Shown: positions 1-9,247 of the stretch, piece after piece
How the letters are laid out: every line of letters starts with the position of its first letter
Position numbering within the stretch: the stretch's first letter is position 1
DNA from: Actinomycetes bacterium
GTDB lineage: Bacteria; Actinomycetota; Actinomycetes; JAJZTN01
NCBI GenBank assembly: GCA_021848885.1
Contig: JAJZTN010000008.1
Span: forward strand, 1-33,567
DNA: 33,567 nt
Direction of reading: 5' to 3'
Notes under the pieces: generated by a model
Told to the model about the DNA's origin: nothing
The model's input: the letters and a program-made list of their open reading frames with translations, nothing else
Database searches by the model: none
Made by a program: the position numbers and the translations under genes

Positions 1-2
1 GC

Positions 3-497
3 GAGCTCTATGTCGAGACGGAGCTGGACTCGGGTCTGCTGCTTCGGGGGTACGTCGACCGGCTCGACGTCACCCCCGACGGCCGGATGCGTGTCGTCGA
101 CTACAAGACGGGCCGTGCCCCCGCGGTCGGCTTCGAGACCAAGGCCCTCTTCCAGATGCGCTTCTACGCCCTGGTGCTCTGGCGGCTGCGCGACCGGGTG
201 CCCGACATGTTGCAGCTGGTCTACCTCGGCAGCGGTGAGGTTGTCCGCTACGTGCCCGATGAGGCCGACCTGCGGGCCACCGAGCGCAAGGTCAGCGCGA
301 TCTGGGCGGCCATCGAGAACGCCGCCCAGACCGGGGACTGGCGAGCGAACCCGAGCCGGTTGTGCGACTGGTGCGACCACCGCAGCCTCTGCCCGGCCTG
401 GGGCGGGGTGCCGCCGCCGCTGCCGGAGCGAGCCCGGCTGATCCCGCTGGCCAGCGACGAGCTGCCATCGGCCCGTGCTCCGCGTGACGAGGTGTGA
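3..497 (+). CDS. RecB family exonuclease, PD-(D/E)XK type, C-terminal part (5' end outside window)
   Basis: Frame 3 is open from the window edge: ELYVETELDSGLLLRGYVDRLDVTPDGRMRVVDYKTG...CDWCDHRSLCPAWGG; VVDYKTG nuclease motif and C-terminal Cys cluster as in RecB/AddB-type nucleases. Confidence 0.85.
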   Translation, partial: ELYVETELDSGLLLRGYVDRLDVTPDGRMRVVDYKTGRAPAVGFETKALFQMRFYALVLWRLRDRVPDMLQLVYLGSGEVVRYVPDEADLRATERKVSAIWAAIENAAQTGDWRANPSRLCDWCDHRSLCPAWGGVPPPLPERARLIPLASDELPSARAPRDEV

Positions 498-550
498 GGC
501 GTCCGGGGAGTGTGAGGCGTCCGGGGAGGAGGTGTGGGACGTCCGGGGAG
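493..550. repeat. 18-bp tandem repeat TGTGAGGCGTCCGGGGAG, two perfect copies plus one degenerate copy
   Basis: 493-510 and 511-528 identical; 533-550 differs slightly (TGTGGGACGTCCGGGGAG). Confidence 0.85.
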
Positions 551-560
551 CCGCGCCGGA

Positions 561-1319
561 CTAGCGCAGCGGGCCGCCAGCAGCCAGAGCGCTGGCCAGG
601 CTCCGCAGGTCGGCCAGCCCCAGCCCGCTCAGACTGGGTCGCAGTGCAAGCCGCGGCCCCTCGACCAGCGCCACGACATGGGGCACCCCGAGCACCATGC
701 ACCCGGCCGCCAGCGCTGAGGCAACCCCGGTGGGTGAATCCTCGATGGCCAGGCACTCAGCCGGGTCCACCTGCAGCGCGGCCGCCGCGGCCAGGTAGGG
801 CTCGGGGTGCGGCTTGCCGTTGTCCACCTCGTCCCCGGTAACGCTGACCGTGAAGGTGCGCGGCGCGAGCGCATCGAGCACCGGCTCGGCCAGCCGCCGG
901 TAGGACATCGTCACCAGCGCGGTCGGCATCCCGGCGTCGTGCAGCTGCCCGAGCAGCTCGCGGGCCCCCGGTCGCCAGGGCATGAGCGCCCGAGTGCGCG
1001 CCACCACCTCGTCGAGCAACCGGTCGACGATCTCCTCGGGGGTCAGGTCCACCCCGCCGCGTTCGCGCAGCACGCGGGCGGAGGTGGGCAGGTCGTTGCC
1101 GACCAGCCCGTGGGCGTCCTCGGTGCTCCAGCGCCCGCCGTGCTCGGCCACCAGGGCCTGCTCGGCGGCGATCCAGTACGGCTCGGTGTCCACCAGTGTG
1201 CCGTCCATGTCCCACAGCACCGCGGCGGGCAGGGTGTGGCCGGTGCCGAACCCTCCCGCCGGCCGTGCCCGCCCGCCGCTGAACCCTCCCGCCGCTGCGC
1301 CCTCGCTCGGCACGCTCAT
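561..1319 (-). CDS. HAD family hydrolase (phosphatase/phosphomutase-like)
   Basis: AVLWDMDGTLVDTEPYW motif I, IEDSPTGVASALAAG motif; overlaps the metH stop by 4 nt. Confidence 0.88.
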   Translation of the reverse strand: MSVPSEGAAAGGFSGGRARPAGGFGTGHTLPAAVLWDMDGTLVDTEPYWIAAEQALVAEHGGRWSTEDAHGLVGNDLPTSARVLRERGGVDLTPEEIVDRLLDEVVARTRALMPWRPGARELLGQLHDAGMPTALVTMSYRRLAEPVLDALAPRTFTVSVTGDEVDNGKPHPEPYLAAAAALQVDPAECLAIEDSPTGVASALAAGCMVLGVPHVVALVEGPRLALRPSLSGLGLADLRSLASALAAGGPLR

Positions 1320-4300
1320 GTGGCGTTGAAGTACTTCGCCTCGGGGTGGTGCACCACCATGGCGTCGGTGGACTGCTCCGGGTGCAGCTGAAGCTCCTCG
1401 GACAGGCTCACCCCGATCGCGGACGGGTCCAGGAGCTCGACGAGGGTGCGTCGGTCGGCCAGGTCAGGGCAGGCCGGGTAGCCGAAGGAGTAGCGGGACC
1501 CGCGGTAGTGCTGGCGCAGGATTCCGCCCAGCTCCGGGTCGTCGTCGGCGCCGAAACCGAGCTCGGCTCGCACCCTGGCGTGCCACATCTCGGCCAGCGC
1601 CTCGGTCAGCTGCACCGACAGCCCGTGCAGCTCGAGGTAGTCACGGTAGGCGTTGGCCGCGAAGAGCTCGGCGGTGGCCTGTGAGACGCGCGAGCCGACC
1701 GTGACGACCTGGAAGGCCACCACGTCGGTCTCGCCGGACTCTCGGGGCCGGAAGAAGTCGGCCAGGCACAACCGGCGGTCCCGGCGCTGGCGCGGGAAGC
1801 TGAACCGGACCCGGTCCGCGCCGTGCTCGTCCAGGATGACCAGGTCCTGCCCCTCGCTGACGCAGGGGAAGTAGCCGTAGACGACACCGGCTTCCAGCAG
1901 CCCCTCGGTGTGCGCCCGCTCCAGCCACATCCGAAGCCGGGGTCGCCCCTCGGTCTCCACGAGCTCCTCATAGCTGGGACCCCCGTCGCTGCGAGAGCCC
2001 TTGAGCCCCCACTGCCCCATGAAAGTGGCCCGCTCGTCGAGCCAGGCGGCGTACTCGGCCAGCGCGATGCCCTTGACCACCCGGGTGCCCCAGAACGGCG
2101 GGACGGGCACCGGATTGTCAGTGGCGACGTCGGAGCGTCCGGTGTCGGCTGGCTCCGGCTCGGGCCGGTTTCCGGCGCGCACCTGTCGCCCGCGCCGGGC
2201 GGGCAGGACCTCGGCCAGCGGCCGGGACGGGTCGGCCTTGGCGGCCACGATCGCGTCCATCAGCCGCAGCCCCTCGAACGCGTCGCGGGCGTAGCGCACC
2301 TCGCCCTGGTAGATCGCGGCGAGGTCGGACTCGACGTAGGCCCGGGTCAGCGCCGCCCCGCCGAGCAGCACCGGCCAGCGCGCCGCGACACCGCGCAGGT
2401 TCATCTCCTCGAGGTTCTCCCGCATGACCAGCGTCGACTTGACCAGCAGCCCCGACATCCCGATCGCGTCGGCCTCCTCCTGCTCTGCAGCCCGCAGGAT
2501 CTCCGAGACGGGCTGCTTGATGCCGAGGTTGACCACCCGGTAACCGTTGTTGCTCAAGATGATGTCGACGAGGTTCTTGCCGATGTCGTGCACATCGCCC
2601 TTGACCGTGGCCAGCACGATCGTGCCCTTGCCGGAACCGTCCGCGCGCCCCTCGATATGCGGCTCCAGATGGGCCACCGCCGCCTTCATGACCTCGGCGG
2701 AGGTCAGCACGAAGGGCAGCTGCATCTCCCCGCGCCCGAACAGCTCCCCCACGGTGCGCATGCCGGTCAGCAGCGTGTCGTTGATGATCTCCAGGGCGGT
2801 CCGGCCACTGGCCAACGCCTCGTCGAGGTCCGCCTCGAGGCCGACCCGTTCGCCGTCCACGATGCGTCGCTCCAGCCGCTCGGCCAGCGGCAGCGCGGCC
2901 AGCTGCTCGGCCCGCTCGTCTCGCAGGGCGGCCGAGTCGACCCCGGCGAACAGCTCGAGGAAGCGGGTCAGCGGGTCGTAGTCGTCGCGGCGACGGTCAT
3001 AGACGAGGTCGAGTGCCACCTCGCGCTGCTCGTCGGGGATCCGCGACATCGGGAGGATCTTGGAAGGGTGCACTATCGCCGAGTCCAGCCCGGCCGAGGT
3101 GCACTCGTGCAGGAAGACCGAGTTGAGCACCGCGCGGGCGGGGGCGCTCAGCCCGAAGGAGACGTTGCTGACCCCGAGCGTGGTCTGCACGTCCGGCCAG
3201 CGGGTCTTGACCTCGCGGATGGCCGCGATGGTCTCGATGGCGTCGCGGCGGGTCTCCTGCTGTCCGGTGGCGATGGGGAAGGTCAGGCAGTCCACGATGA
3301 TGTCGCACACCCGCATGCCCCAGCGGCCGGTGAGCTCGGAGATCAACCGGGCGGCGACCGCCACCTTGTGCTCGGCCGTGCGCGCCTGACCGGTCTCGTC
3401 GATGGTCAGCGCGACCACCGCGGCACCGTGCTCCGCGACCACCCGCATGGTGCGGGCGAAGCGGGAGTCCGGGCCGTCACCGTCCTCGAAGTTCACGGAG
3501 TTGACCACGCCGCGCCCAGGCAGCATCTCGAGCCCGGCCTCGATCACCTCCGGCTCGGTGGAGTCGATCATCAGCGGCAGCGTCGAGGCGGTGGCCAGCC
3601 GGCCGACCACCTCCCGGATGTCGTCCACCCCGGAGCGCCCGACGTAGTCCACGCAGACGTCGAGCAGGTGCGCGCCGTCGCGGGTCTGGCTCCGTGCGAT
3701 GGCCACGCAGTCCTCCCAGCGCTGCGCCAGCATCGCCTCGCGGAACGCCTTCGAGCCGTTGGCGTTGGTGCGCTCCCCGATTGACAGGTACGCCGTGTCC
3801 TGCCGGAACGCGACGCTCTGGTAGAGCGAGGCCACCCCGGGCTCCGGTCGGGTGCGGCGGGGGGCCACCTCGCGCCCGGCAACTGTCTGCACGACCTGGC
3901 GCAGGTGCTCCGGGGTGGTGCCGCAGCACCCGCCGACCAGGTTGAGCCCGAACTCGCGGGTGAACATGTCGTGGGCGCCGGCAAGCTCGGCCGGAGTCAG
4001 CGGGTAGCTCGCCCCGTCAGGGCCTAGCTGCGGCAGCCCGGCGTTGGGCATGCACGACAGGGCGGTCCGGGCATGGCGGGACAGGTGGCGCAGGTGCTCG
4101 CTCATCTCACCGGGGCCGGTCGCGCAGTTGAGCCCGAGGACGTCGATGCCCAACGGCTCCAGCGCGCTCAGCGCGGCGCCGATCTCCGAGCCGAGCAGCA
4201 TCGTGCCTGTCGTCTCGACGGTGACCTGCACCAGCACCGGGATGTCGGCCCCGGCCGCTGCGATCGCACGCCTGGCCCCGATGACGGCGGCCTTGGCCTG

Positions 4301-4822
4301 CAGCAGGTCCTGGGCGGTCTCGACGAGCACCGCGTGCGCCCCGCCCTCGAGCAGCCCGGCCACCTGGGTCTGGTAGGCGTCGCGCAGCGCGGCGAAGCCG
4401 ATATGGCCGAGGGTGGGCAGCTTCGTGCCCGGTCCCACCGACCCGAGCACCCAGCGCGGGTGCTCCGGGGTGGACCAGCCGTCGGCGACCTCCCGGGCCA
4501 GGGCCGCTCCGGCCCGGGCCAGCTCGAAGATCCGATCGGGGATGCCGTACTCGCCGAGGTTGCCGAGGTTGGCCCCGAAGGTGTTGGTCTCCACGCAGTC
4601 GACACCGACCGCCAGGTAGGCGTCGTGGATGCCCGCCACGATGTCCGGGCGGGTCACGTTGAGGACCTCGTTGCAGCCGTCCAGGCCCCAGAAGTCGTCC
4701 AGGGTCGGGTTGGCGGCCTGCAGCATGGTGCCCATCGCGCCGTCGGCGACGAGCACTCGTGCAGCCAGGGCGGCGCGCAGGTCGCGGGGGGCATCGGGCA
4801 CCACTCGAGGGTAACGACTCAC
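1316..4822 (-). CDS. metH: Cobalamin-dependent methionine synthase
   Basis: 1168 aa; DGAMGTMLQ N-terminus, GGCCGTTPEH zinc motif, VHDIGKNLV B12-binding motif (DxHxxG), C-terminal activation domain. Confidence 0.97.
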   Translation of the reverse strand: MSRYPRVVPDAPRDLRAALAARVLVADGAMGTMLQAANPTLDDFWGLDGCNEVLNVTRPDIVAGIHDAYLAVGVDCVETNTFGANLGNLGEYGIPDRIFELARAGAALAREVADGWSTPEHPRWVLGSVGPGTKLPTLGHIGFAALRDAYQTQVAGLLEGGAHAVLVETAQDLLQAKAAVIGARRAIAAAGADIPVLVQVTVETTGTMLLGSEIGAALSALEPLGIDVLGLNCATGPGEMSEHLRHLSRHARTALSCMPNAGLPQLGPDGASYPLTPAELAGAHDMFTREFGLNLVGGCCGTTPEHLRQVVQTVAGREVAPRRTRPEPGVASLYQSVAFRQDTAYLSIGERTNANGSKAFREAMLAQRWEDCVAIARSQTRDGAHLLDVCVDYVGRSGVDDIREVVGRLATASTLPLMIDSTEPEVIEAGLEMLPGRGVVNSVNFEDGDGPDSRFARTMRVVAEHGAAVVALTIDETGQARTAEHKVAVAARLISELTGRWGMRVCDIIVDCLTFPIATGQQETRRDAIETIAAIREVKTRWPDVQTTLGVSNVSFGLSAPARAVLNSVFLHECTSAGLDSAIVHPSKILPMSRIPDEQREVALDLVYDRRRDDYDPLTRFLELFAGVDSAALRDERAEQLAALPLAERLERRIVDGERVGLEADLDEALASGRTALEIINDTLLTGMRTVGELFGRGEMQLPFVLTSAEVMKAAVAHLEPHIEGRADGSGKGTIVLATVKGDVHDIGKNLVDIILSNNGYRVVNLGIKQPVSEILRAAEQEEADAIGMSGLLVKSTLVMRENLEEMNLRGVAARWPVLLGGAALTRAYVESDLAAIYQGEVRYARDAFEGLRLMDAIVAAKADPSRPLAEVLPARRGRQVRAGNRPEPEPADTGRSDVATDNPVPVPPFWGTRVVKGIALAEYAAWLDERATFMGQWGLKGSRSDGGPSYEELVETEGRPRLRMWLERAHTEGLLEAGVVYGYFPCVSEGQDLVILDEHGADRVRFSFPRQRRDRRLCLADFFRPRESGETDVVAFQVVTVGSRVSQATAELFAANAYRDYLELHGLSVQLTEALAEMWHARVRAELGFGADDDPELGGILRQHYRGSRYSFGYPACPDLADRRTLVELLDPSAIGVSLSEELQLHPEQSTDAMVVHHPEAKYFNAT

Positions 4823-4893
4823 CCGATAGCCTCCCGACGTACCCTCAGACAGGCCGGGAGGCCGTCTCGGTGGCCGGAGCGGAGGATCGTGGG

Positions 4894-5760
4894 GTGAGAG
4901 AGCTCGACCCGGTGCCGCAGCTCGATGACGCCATCCTCGTCGCCGCCTTCGAGGGCTGGAACGACGCCGGGGACGCCGCGACGATGGCCGTTGAGCATCT
5001 CGAACAGGTCTGGTCCGCCACCCCGGTGCTCGCGCTGGACCCGGAGGAGTACTACGACTTCCAGGTGAACCGTCCCACCGTCTCGGTCGCCGACGACGGG
5101 CGCAGGCACATCACCTGGCCCACCACGCGGGTGTCCTACGCCCGCCTGCCCGATCTGGGGCACGACCTCGTGCTGGTGCGCGGCATCGAGCCGAGCATGC
5201 GGTGGCGGACCTTCACCGCCGAGATCCTCGCCCTGTGCCACCAGCTCAGCGTCCGCACGGTGCTCACCCTCGGGGCGCTGCTGGCCGACACCCCCCACAC
5301 CCGACCCGTGCCGGTCACCGCGACCTCCAGCGACCGGGAGCTGGCCGAGCGGCTGGGGCTGGACCAGTCCCGATATGAGGGCCCGACCGGCATCGTCGGG
5401 GTGCTGCACGAGGCGTGCGCCGATGCGGGGCTGCCGGCGCTGTCGATCTGGTCGGCGGTCCCGCACTACGTGAGCCAGACTCCCTGCCCCAAGGCGACGC
5501 TGGCGCTGCTTCGCCGGGTCGAGGACCTGCTGCAGCTGCAGCTCCCGCTGGGCGACCTGCCGGCCCAGGCCCGGGCCTGGGAGGTCGGGGTGGACCAGCT
5601 GGCCGCCGAGGACGCCGAGGTGGCCGACTACGTGCGGACCCTGGAGCAGGCGAAGGACGCCGCGGACCTGCCGGAGGCCTCCGGGGAGGCGATAGCCCAG
5701 GAGTTCGAGCGCTACCTGCGCCGCCGCGACGAGGGACATCGCCGCGACGAGGGGCGCTGA
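4894..5760 (+). CDS. PAC2 family protein
   Basis: Probable GTG start at 4894 with a GGAGG-like RBS upstream; LVAAFEGWNDAGDAATMAVEHL...GALLADTPHTRPV typical of actinobacterial PAC2 proteins. The ORF-track start at 4759 runs antisense into metH. Confidence 0.88.
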   Translation: MRELDPVPQLDDAILVAAFEGWNDAGDAATMAVEHLEQVWSATPVLALDPEEYYDFQVNRPTVSVADDGRRHITWPTTRVSYARLPDLGHDLVLVRGIEPSMRWRTFTAEILALCHQLSVRTVLTLGALLADTPHTRPVPVTATSSDRELAERLGLDQSRYEGPTGIVGVLHEACADAGLPALSIWSAVPHYVSQTPCPKATLALLRRVEDLLQLQLPLGDLPAQARAWEVGVDQLAAEDAEVADYVRTLEQAKDAADLPEASGEAIAQEFERYLRRRDEGHRRDEGR

Positions 5761-5801
5761 GGGGCGCTGACGCTGAGGGGGTACGCCGCCAGACCGGCTC
5801 G

Positions 5802-7025
5802 TCAGAGCCGAACGCCAAGCAGCGCGTCCACCAGCTGGGCCACCAGCGCGGGAGCCGTCTCGTCCTGCCCACCGTGGCGGGTCTGCTCGACCCAGCGGTC
5901 AACCGCCTGCAGCGCGGCCGGGACGTCGAGGTCATCGGCCAGGTGCCCGCGGACCTGCTCGAGCAGCACCCCCGCCGGTGGCCCGCTCACCCGGTCGAGC
6001 GCCTCACGCCAGCGGGCCAGCCGCTCCTCGGCCCGGGTCAGGTCCTGCGGCGTCCACTCCCAGTCGAGCCGGTAGTGGTGGGCCAGCAGGGCGAGCCGGA
6101 TGGCCATCGGGTCACGGCCCTCGCCCCGAAGCGCTGAGACGAAGACCAGGTTGCCGCGGGACTTCGACATCTTCGCCCCGTCAAGGCCGACCATCCCGGT
6201 GTGCACGTAGTGCCGGGCATAGGGCTGCCCCGAGGTGAGCACGTGCGCCTGCGCGGCGCTCATCTCATGGTGCGGGAAGGCCAGGTCGGACCCCCCGCCC
6301 TGCACGTCGATGCCCGTGCCGAGGTGGTGCAGCGCGATCGCCGTGCACTCGATGTGCCAGCCGGGGCGGCCCCGGCCCAGCGCGGTCTCCCAGGCTGGGT
6401 CGTCGGGGCGCTCGCTCTGCCAGAGCAGGCAGTCCATCGGGTCCTTCTTGCCGACCCGCTGCGGGTCCCCCCCACGCTCGGCGAAGAGGGCCCGCATGCT
6501 GGCCGGGTCGGTGTGGCTGACCGAGCCGAAGCCCGGGTCGGCGCTCACCGAGAAGTAGGTGTCACCGTCGACGTCGTAGGCGGCGCCGCGCTCTCGTAGC
6601 GCGGCGATCGCCTCGACGATGAGCGGGATGGCCTCCACGGCCCCGACGTAGGCATCCGGGGGCAGCACGCGAAGGGCCGCCATGTCCTCCCGGAAAACCT
6701 GGGTCTCCCGGTCGGCTAGCTCAGCCCAGTCCTGGCCGGTCTCCACGGCCCGCTCCAGCAGCGGGTCGTCGATGTCGGTGACGTTCTGCACGTAGCGGAC
6801 CTCGTGACCCGCGTCGCGCCAGACCCGCTGGAGCACGTCGAAGGCCACGTAGGTGGCCGCGTGTCCCATGTGGGTGGCGTCGTACGGCGTGATCCCGCAG
6901 ACGTACATTGTCGCGGTGGGTCCCGGCGTTGTGGGGCGGACCTGAGCAGATGCGGTGTCGAAGAGCCGCAGGCCCCGACCCGTCCCCGGCAGGGCAGGCA
7001 GGTCGGGGGCAGCCCAGGCGCGCAT
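5802..7025 (-). CDS. mshC: Cysteine--1-D-myo-inosityl 2-amino-2-deoxy-alpha-D-glucopyranoside ligase (mycothiol biosynthesis)
   Basis: CysRS-like: [32 protein letters not shown] motif; MshC-type N-terminus [24 protein letters not shown]. Confidence 0.95.
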   Translation of the reverse strand: MRAWAAPDLPALPGTGRGLRLFDTASAQVRPTTPGPTATMYVCGITPYDATHMGHAATYVAFDVLQRVWRDAGHEVRYVQNVTDIDDPLLERAVETGQDWAELADRETQVFREDMAALRVLPPDAYVGAVEAIPLIVEAIAALRERGAAYDVDGDTYFSVSADPGFGSVSHTDPASMRALFAERGGDPQRVGKKDPMDCLLWQSERPDDPAWETALGRGRPGWHIECTAIALHHLGTGIDVQGGGSDLAFPHHEMSAAQAHVLTSGQPYARHYVHTGMVGLDGAKMSKSRGNLVFVSALRGEGRDPMAIRLALLAHHYRLDWEWTPQDLTRAEERLARWREALDRVSGPPAGVLLEQVRGHLADDLDVPAALQAVDRWVEQTRHGGQDETAPALVAQLVDALLGVRL

Positions 7026-7049
7026 AGCGGGAGGGTAGCCGGGTGTCGA

Positions 7050-7868
7050 TCAGAAGACCGGCCAGGGGATGGCCGGCCATTGCCCGTGCGGACGCGGGAA
7101 CCGACCGCGGCGCAGCATCCGGGCGGCACGCCCGGCCACCGCGCCCACCTCTGCCGCGCTGACCAGGCCAGCCAGCTTCTCCCGGAGCCGGCACCCGGAA
7201 CCCTCGGCCAGGTCGGTGGCCAGCCGGGCGAGCATCTCGGTGTGCTCCTCCCCGATCGGGCGCCCCGCCCAACCCCACAGCACGGTGCGCAGCTTGTCCT
7301 CGGTGTGCAGGCAGACCCCGTGGTCCACGCCGTGCACGCCACCATCGGCGTCGACCAGCACATGCCCGCCCTTGCGGTCGGCGTTGTTGAGTACGACGTC
7401 CAGCACGGCCATCCTGCGCAGCCGGCTGTCATCGCGGTGCACAAGGCTGACCTGCCCGTCCTCGCCGTCGCTGGCGTCGATGACGCGCAGCCAGCCTTCC
7501 GGCACGGCGTGGCTGGGGACGACGTCCACGAGGCTGGCCTGGGGGTCGGTGTCCACCCACAGCTGGCAGACCCCCGGGCCGAACGGGCCCTCGCGCAGCA
7601 CAGTGAGCGGCACCAGGTCCCAGCCGGTCGCCTGCGATATGAGGTAGGAGGCCACCTCGCGCCCGGCCAGGGTGCCGTCAGGGAAGTCCCACAACGGCCG
7701 CTCCCCGGCGACCGGCTTGTAGACCACCGGAGCGCTCATGCCGTCCAGCTCCACCTGGGCGAGCAGCGTGGCGTTGGAGGCGGTGGTGATCCGCCCACGC
7801 ACCTGCAGCTGTCCCGAGCGCAGCAGGGTGTGCGCATCGTGAGGGTCCAGGGCCAGGCCGACGTTCAC
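7050..7868 (-). CDS. SCO1664 family protein (PI3/4-kinase-like fold)
   Basis: VNVGLALDPHDAHTLLRSGQLQVRGRITTASNATLLAQVEL...; GTG start at 7868; sits in the mshC/DUF3090/phosphomutase context. The ORF-track extension to 8699 is antisense or out-of-context sequence. Confidence 0.85.
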   Translation of the reverse strand: MNVGLALDPHDAHTLLRSGQLQVRGRITTASNATLLAQVELDGMSAPVVYKPVAGERPLWDFPDGTLAGREVASYLISQATGWDLVPLTVLREGPFGPGVCQLWVDTDPQASLVDVVPSHAVPEGWLRVIDASDGEDGQVSLVHRDDSRLRRMAVLDVVLNNADRKGGHVLVDADGGVHGVDHGVCLHTEDKLRTVLWGWAGRPIGEEHTEMLARLATDLAEGSGCRLREKLAGLVSAAEVGAVAGRAARMLRRGRFPRPHGQWPAIPWPVF

Positions 7869-7879
7869 GCCACCAGTCT

Positions 7880-8446
7880 CTAGCGCCGGTAGCCGTTCGC
7901 GCGCGGGCAGATGTGCCCCGCGGGGTCCAGCGGCTGCGCGCAGAACGGGCACGGTGGTCGTCCGGCGGCCACGACGGCCTTGGCACGCTTGACGAAGGCC
8001 CGGGCCGCCGCCCCACTCAGGTGCACTCGAAGCAGCGGCGGGCCGTCGGGGTCCTCCGCGTCGATCTCGGGCTCCTCGGCCTCCCCCTCGGTGATCGCCT
8101 GCGCCTCGATGAGGACCTGCTCGGCGTCGGCGTCCCAGGCCAGTGCCATCGTGCCGACCCGGAACTCCTCCAGCAGCGGCTGGTCCAGCGGTGCGTTGTC
8201 GTCGAGCTCCAGCGGGGCGACCGCCGGGACCGGGGCGGTGCCACCGGAGCGTCGTACGATCTCGTCGAGCAGGGTGTCCACCCGCTCGGCCAGCACCTGC
8301 ACCTGAGCCTTCTCCAGGGCCACGCTGGTGATCCGCCCGGTGCCTGAGGCCTGCAGGTAGAAGGTGCGCTGACCGGGCTCGCCGACCGTTCCCACCACGA
8401 AACGGTCCGGGGGGTCGAAGTCGAAGACCTGACGTGGCATGGCCAA
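7880..8446 (-). CDS. DUF3090 domain-containing protein
   Basis: MPRQVFDFDPPDRFVVGTVGEPGQRTFYLQASGTGRITSVALEK...CPFCAQPLDPAGHICPRANGYRR. Confidence 0.92.
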   Translation of the reverse strand: MAMPRQVFDFDPPDRFVVGTVGEPGQRTFYLQASGTGRITSVALEKAQVQVLAERVDTLLDEIVRRSGGTAPVPAVAPLELDDNAPLDQPLLEEFRVGTMALAWDADAEQVLIEAQAITEGEAEEPEIDAEDPDGPPLLRVHLSGAAARAFVKRAKAVVAAGRPPCPFCAQPLDPAGHICPRANGYRR

Positions 8447-8539
8447 ACCCTAAGCCAGTCGGTTCACCCGACCAGTCGAGCCGGGTCGGGCCCGGGCCAG
8501 GGTGGGGCCGGGCGGGGGCGCCGGGCGCGGGGCCCGGGA

Positions 8540-9247
8540 TCAGGTCGGGCCCGGGCCGCCACCCACCACGGCGTCGCTCGTGGCGCCTCGCCGGCGAGCA
8601 CGCCGAGGTGCCACGAGCTCGCGCAGCGCCCCGCCGGTGTCGTTGACCCGCAGCACGAAGGGGCGCAGCTCGGTGTAGCGCAGCACGCTGACCGAGCACG
8701 GGTCGATGACGATGCGCTGGAACTGGTCCAGGTGCAGCCCGAGGGCGTCGGCCAGCACCGCCTTGATGACATCACCGTGCGAGACCAGGGCCCACACCGC
8801 TGATTCGCCGTGCTGCTCGCGCACGGCCGCGTCGTGCTCGCGCACCGCGCTCACCGCACGGTTCGCCATGGCCAGCATCGACTCGCCCTCGGCGCCTGGG
8901 AAGGTGACCGACGACGGGTGGGCCTGCACGGCCTTCCACAGCCGCTTCTTGGCCAGCGCCTTCAGCGGCTGACCGGTCCAGTCGCCGTAGCGGCACTCCC
9001 CCACCCGCTCATCGACACTGAGCTGGTGTCCGGGCCGCCCGGTCAGCAGCGCCTCGGCGGTCTGCTGGCAGCGCTCCAGCGGGCTGGCGACCACCCGGAC
9101 CAGCGGCACGTCGGCCAACCGGGTGGCCAGCGCGGCTGCCTGCGCGCGGCCGGTCTCGTCCAGGTCCACACCGGGGGTCCAGCCGGCCAGCACGCCAGCG
9201 GCGTTCGCCGCCGTTCGGCCGTGGCGGACCAGCAGCACCGTCGTCAC
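8540..9247 (-). CDS. Histidine phosphatase family protein (MSMEG_4193-type putative phosphomutase)
   Basis: MTTVLLVRHGRTAANAAGVLAGWTPGVDLDETG (RHG motif); conserved neighbour of DUF3090. Confidence 0.92.
   Translation of the reverse strand: MTTVLLVRHGRTAANAAGVLAGWTPGVDLDETGRAQAAALATRLADVPLVRVVASPLERCQQTAEALLTGRPGHQLSVDERVGECRYGDWTGQPLKALAKKRLWKAVQAHPSSVTFPGAEGESMLAMANRAVSAVREHDAAVREQHGESAVWALVSHGDVIKAVLADALGLHLDQFQRIVIDPCSVSVLRYTELRPFVLRVNDTGGALRELVAPRRARRRGATSDAVVGGGPGPT

Noticed and set aside
1823-3784. 653-aa plus-strand ORF opposite metH
   Set aside because: Antisense to a clear metH; long open frames on the opposite strand are common at this GC content.
4823-4893. Cobalamin riboswitch upstream of metH
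   Set aside because: Gap is only about 70 bp and no B12-box-like sequence is visible.
7050-8699. 549-aa ORF listed as one protein
   Set aside because: Only the last ~270 residues match the SCO1664 family; upstream part overlaps DUF3090 in another frame. Start placed at 7868.
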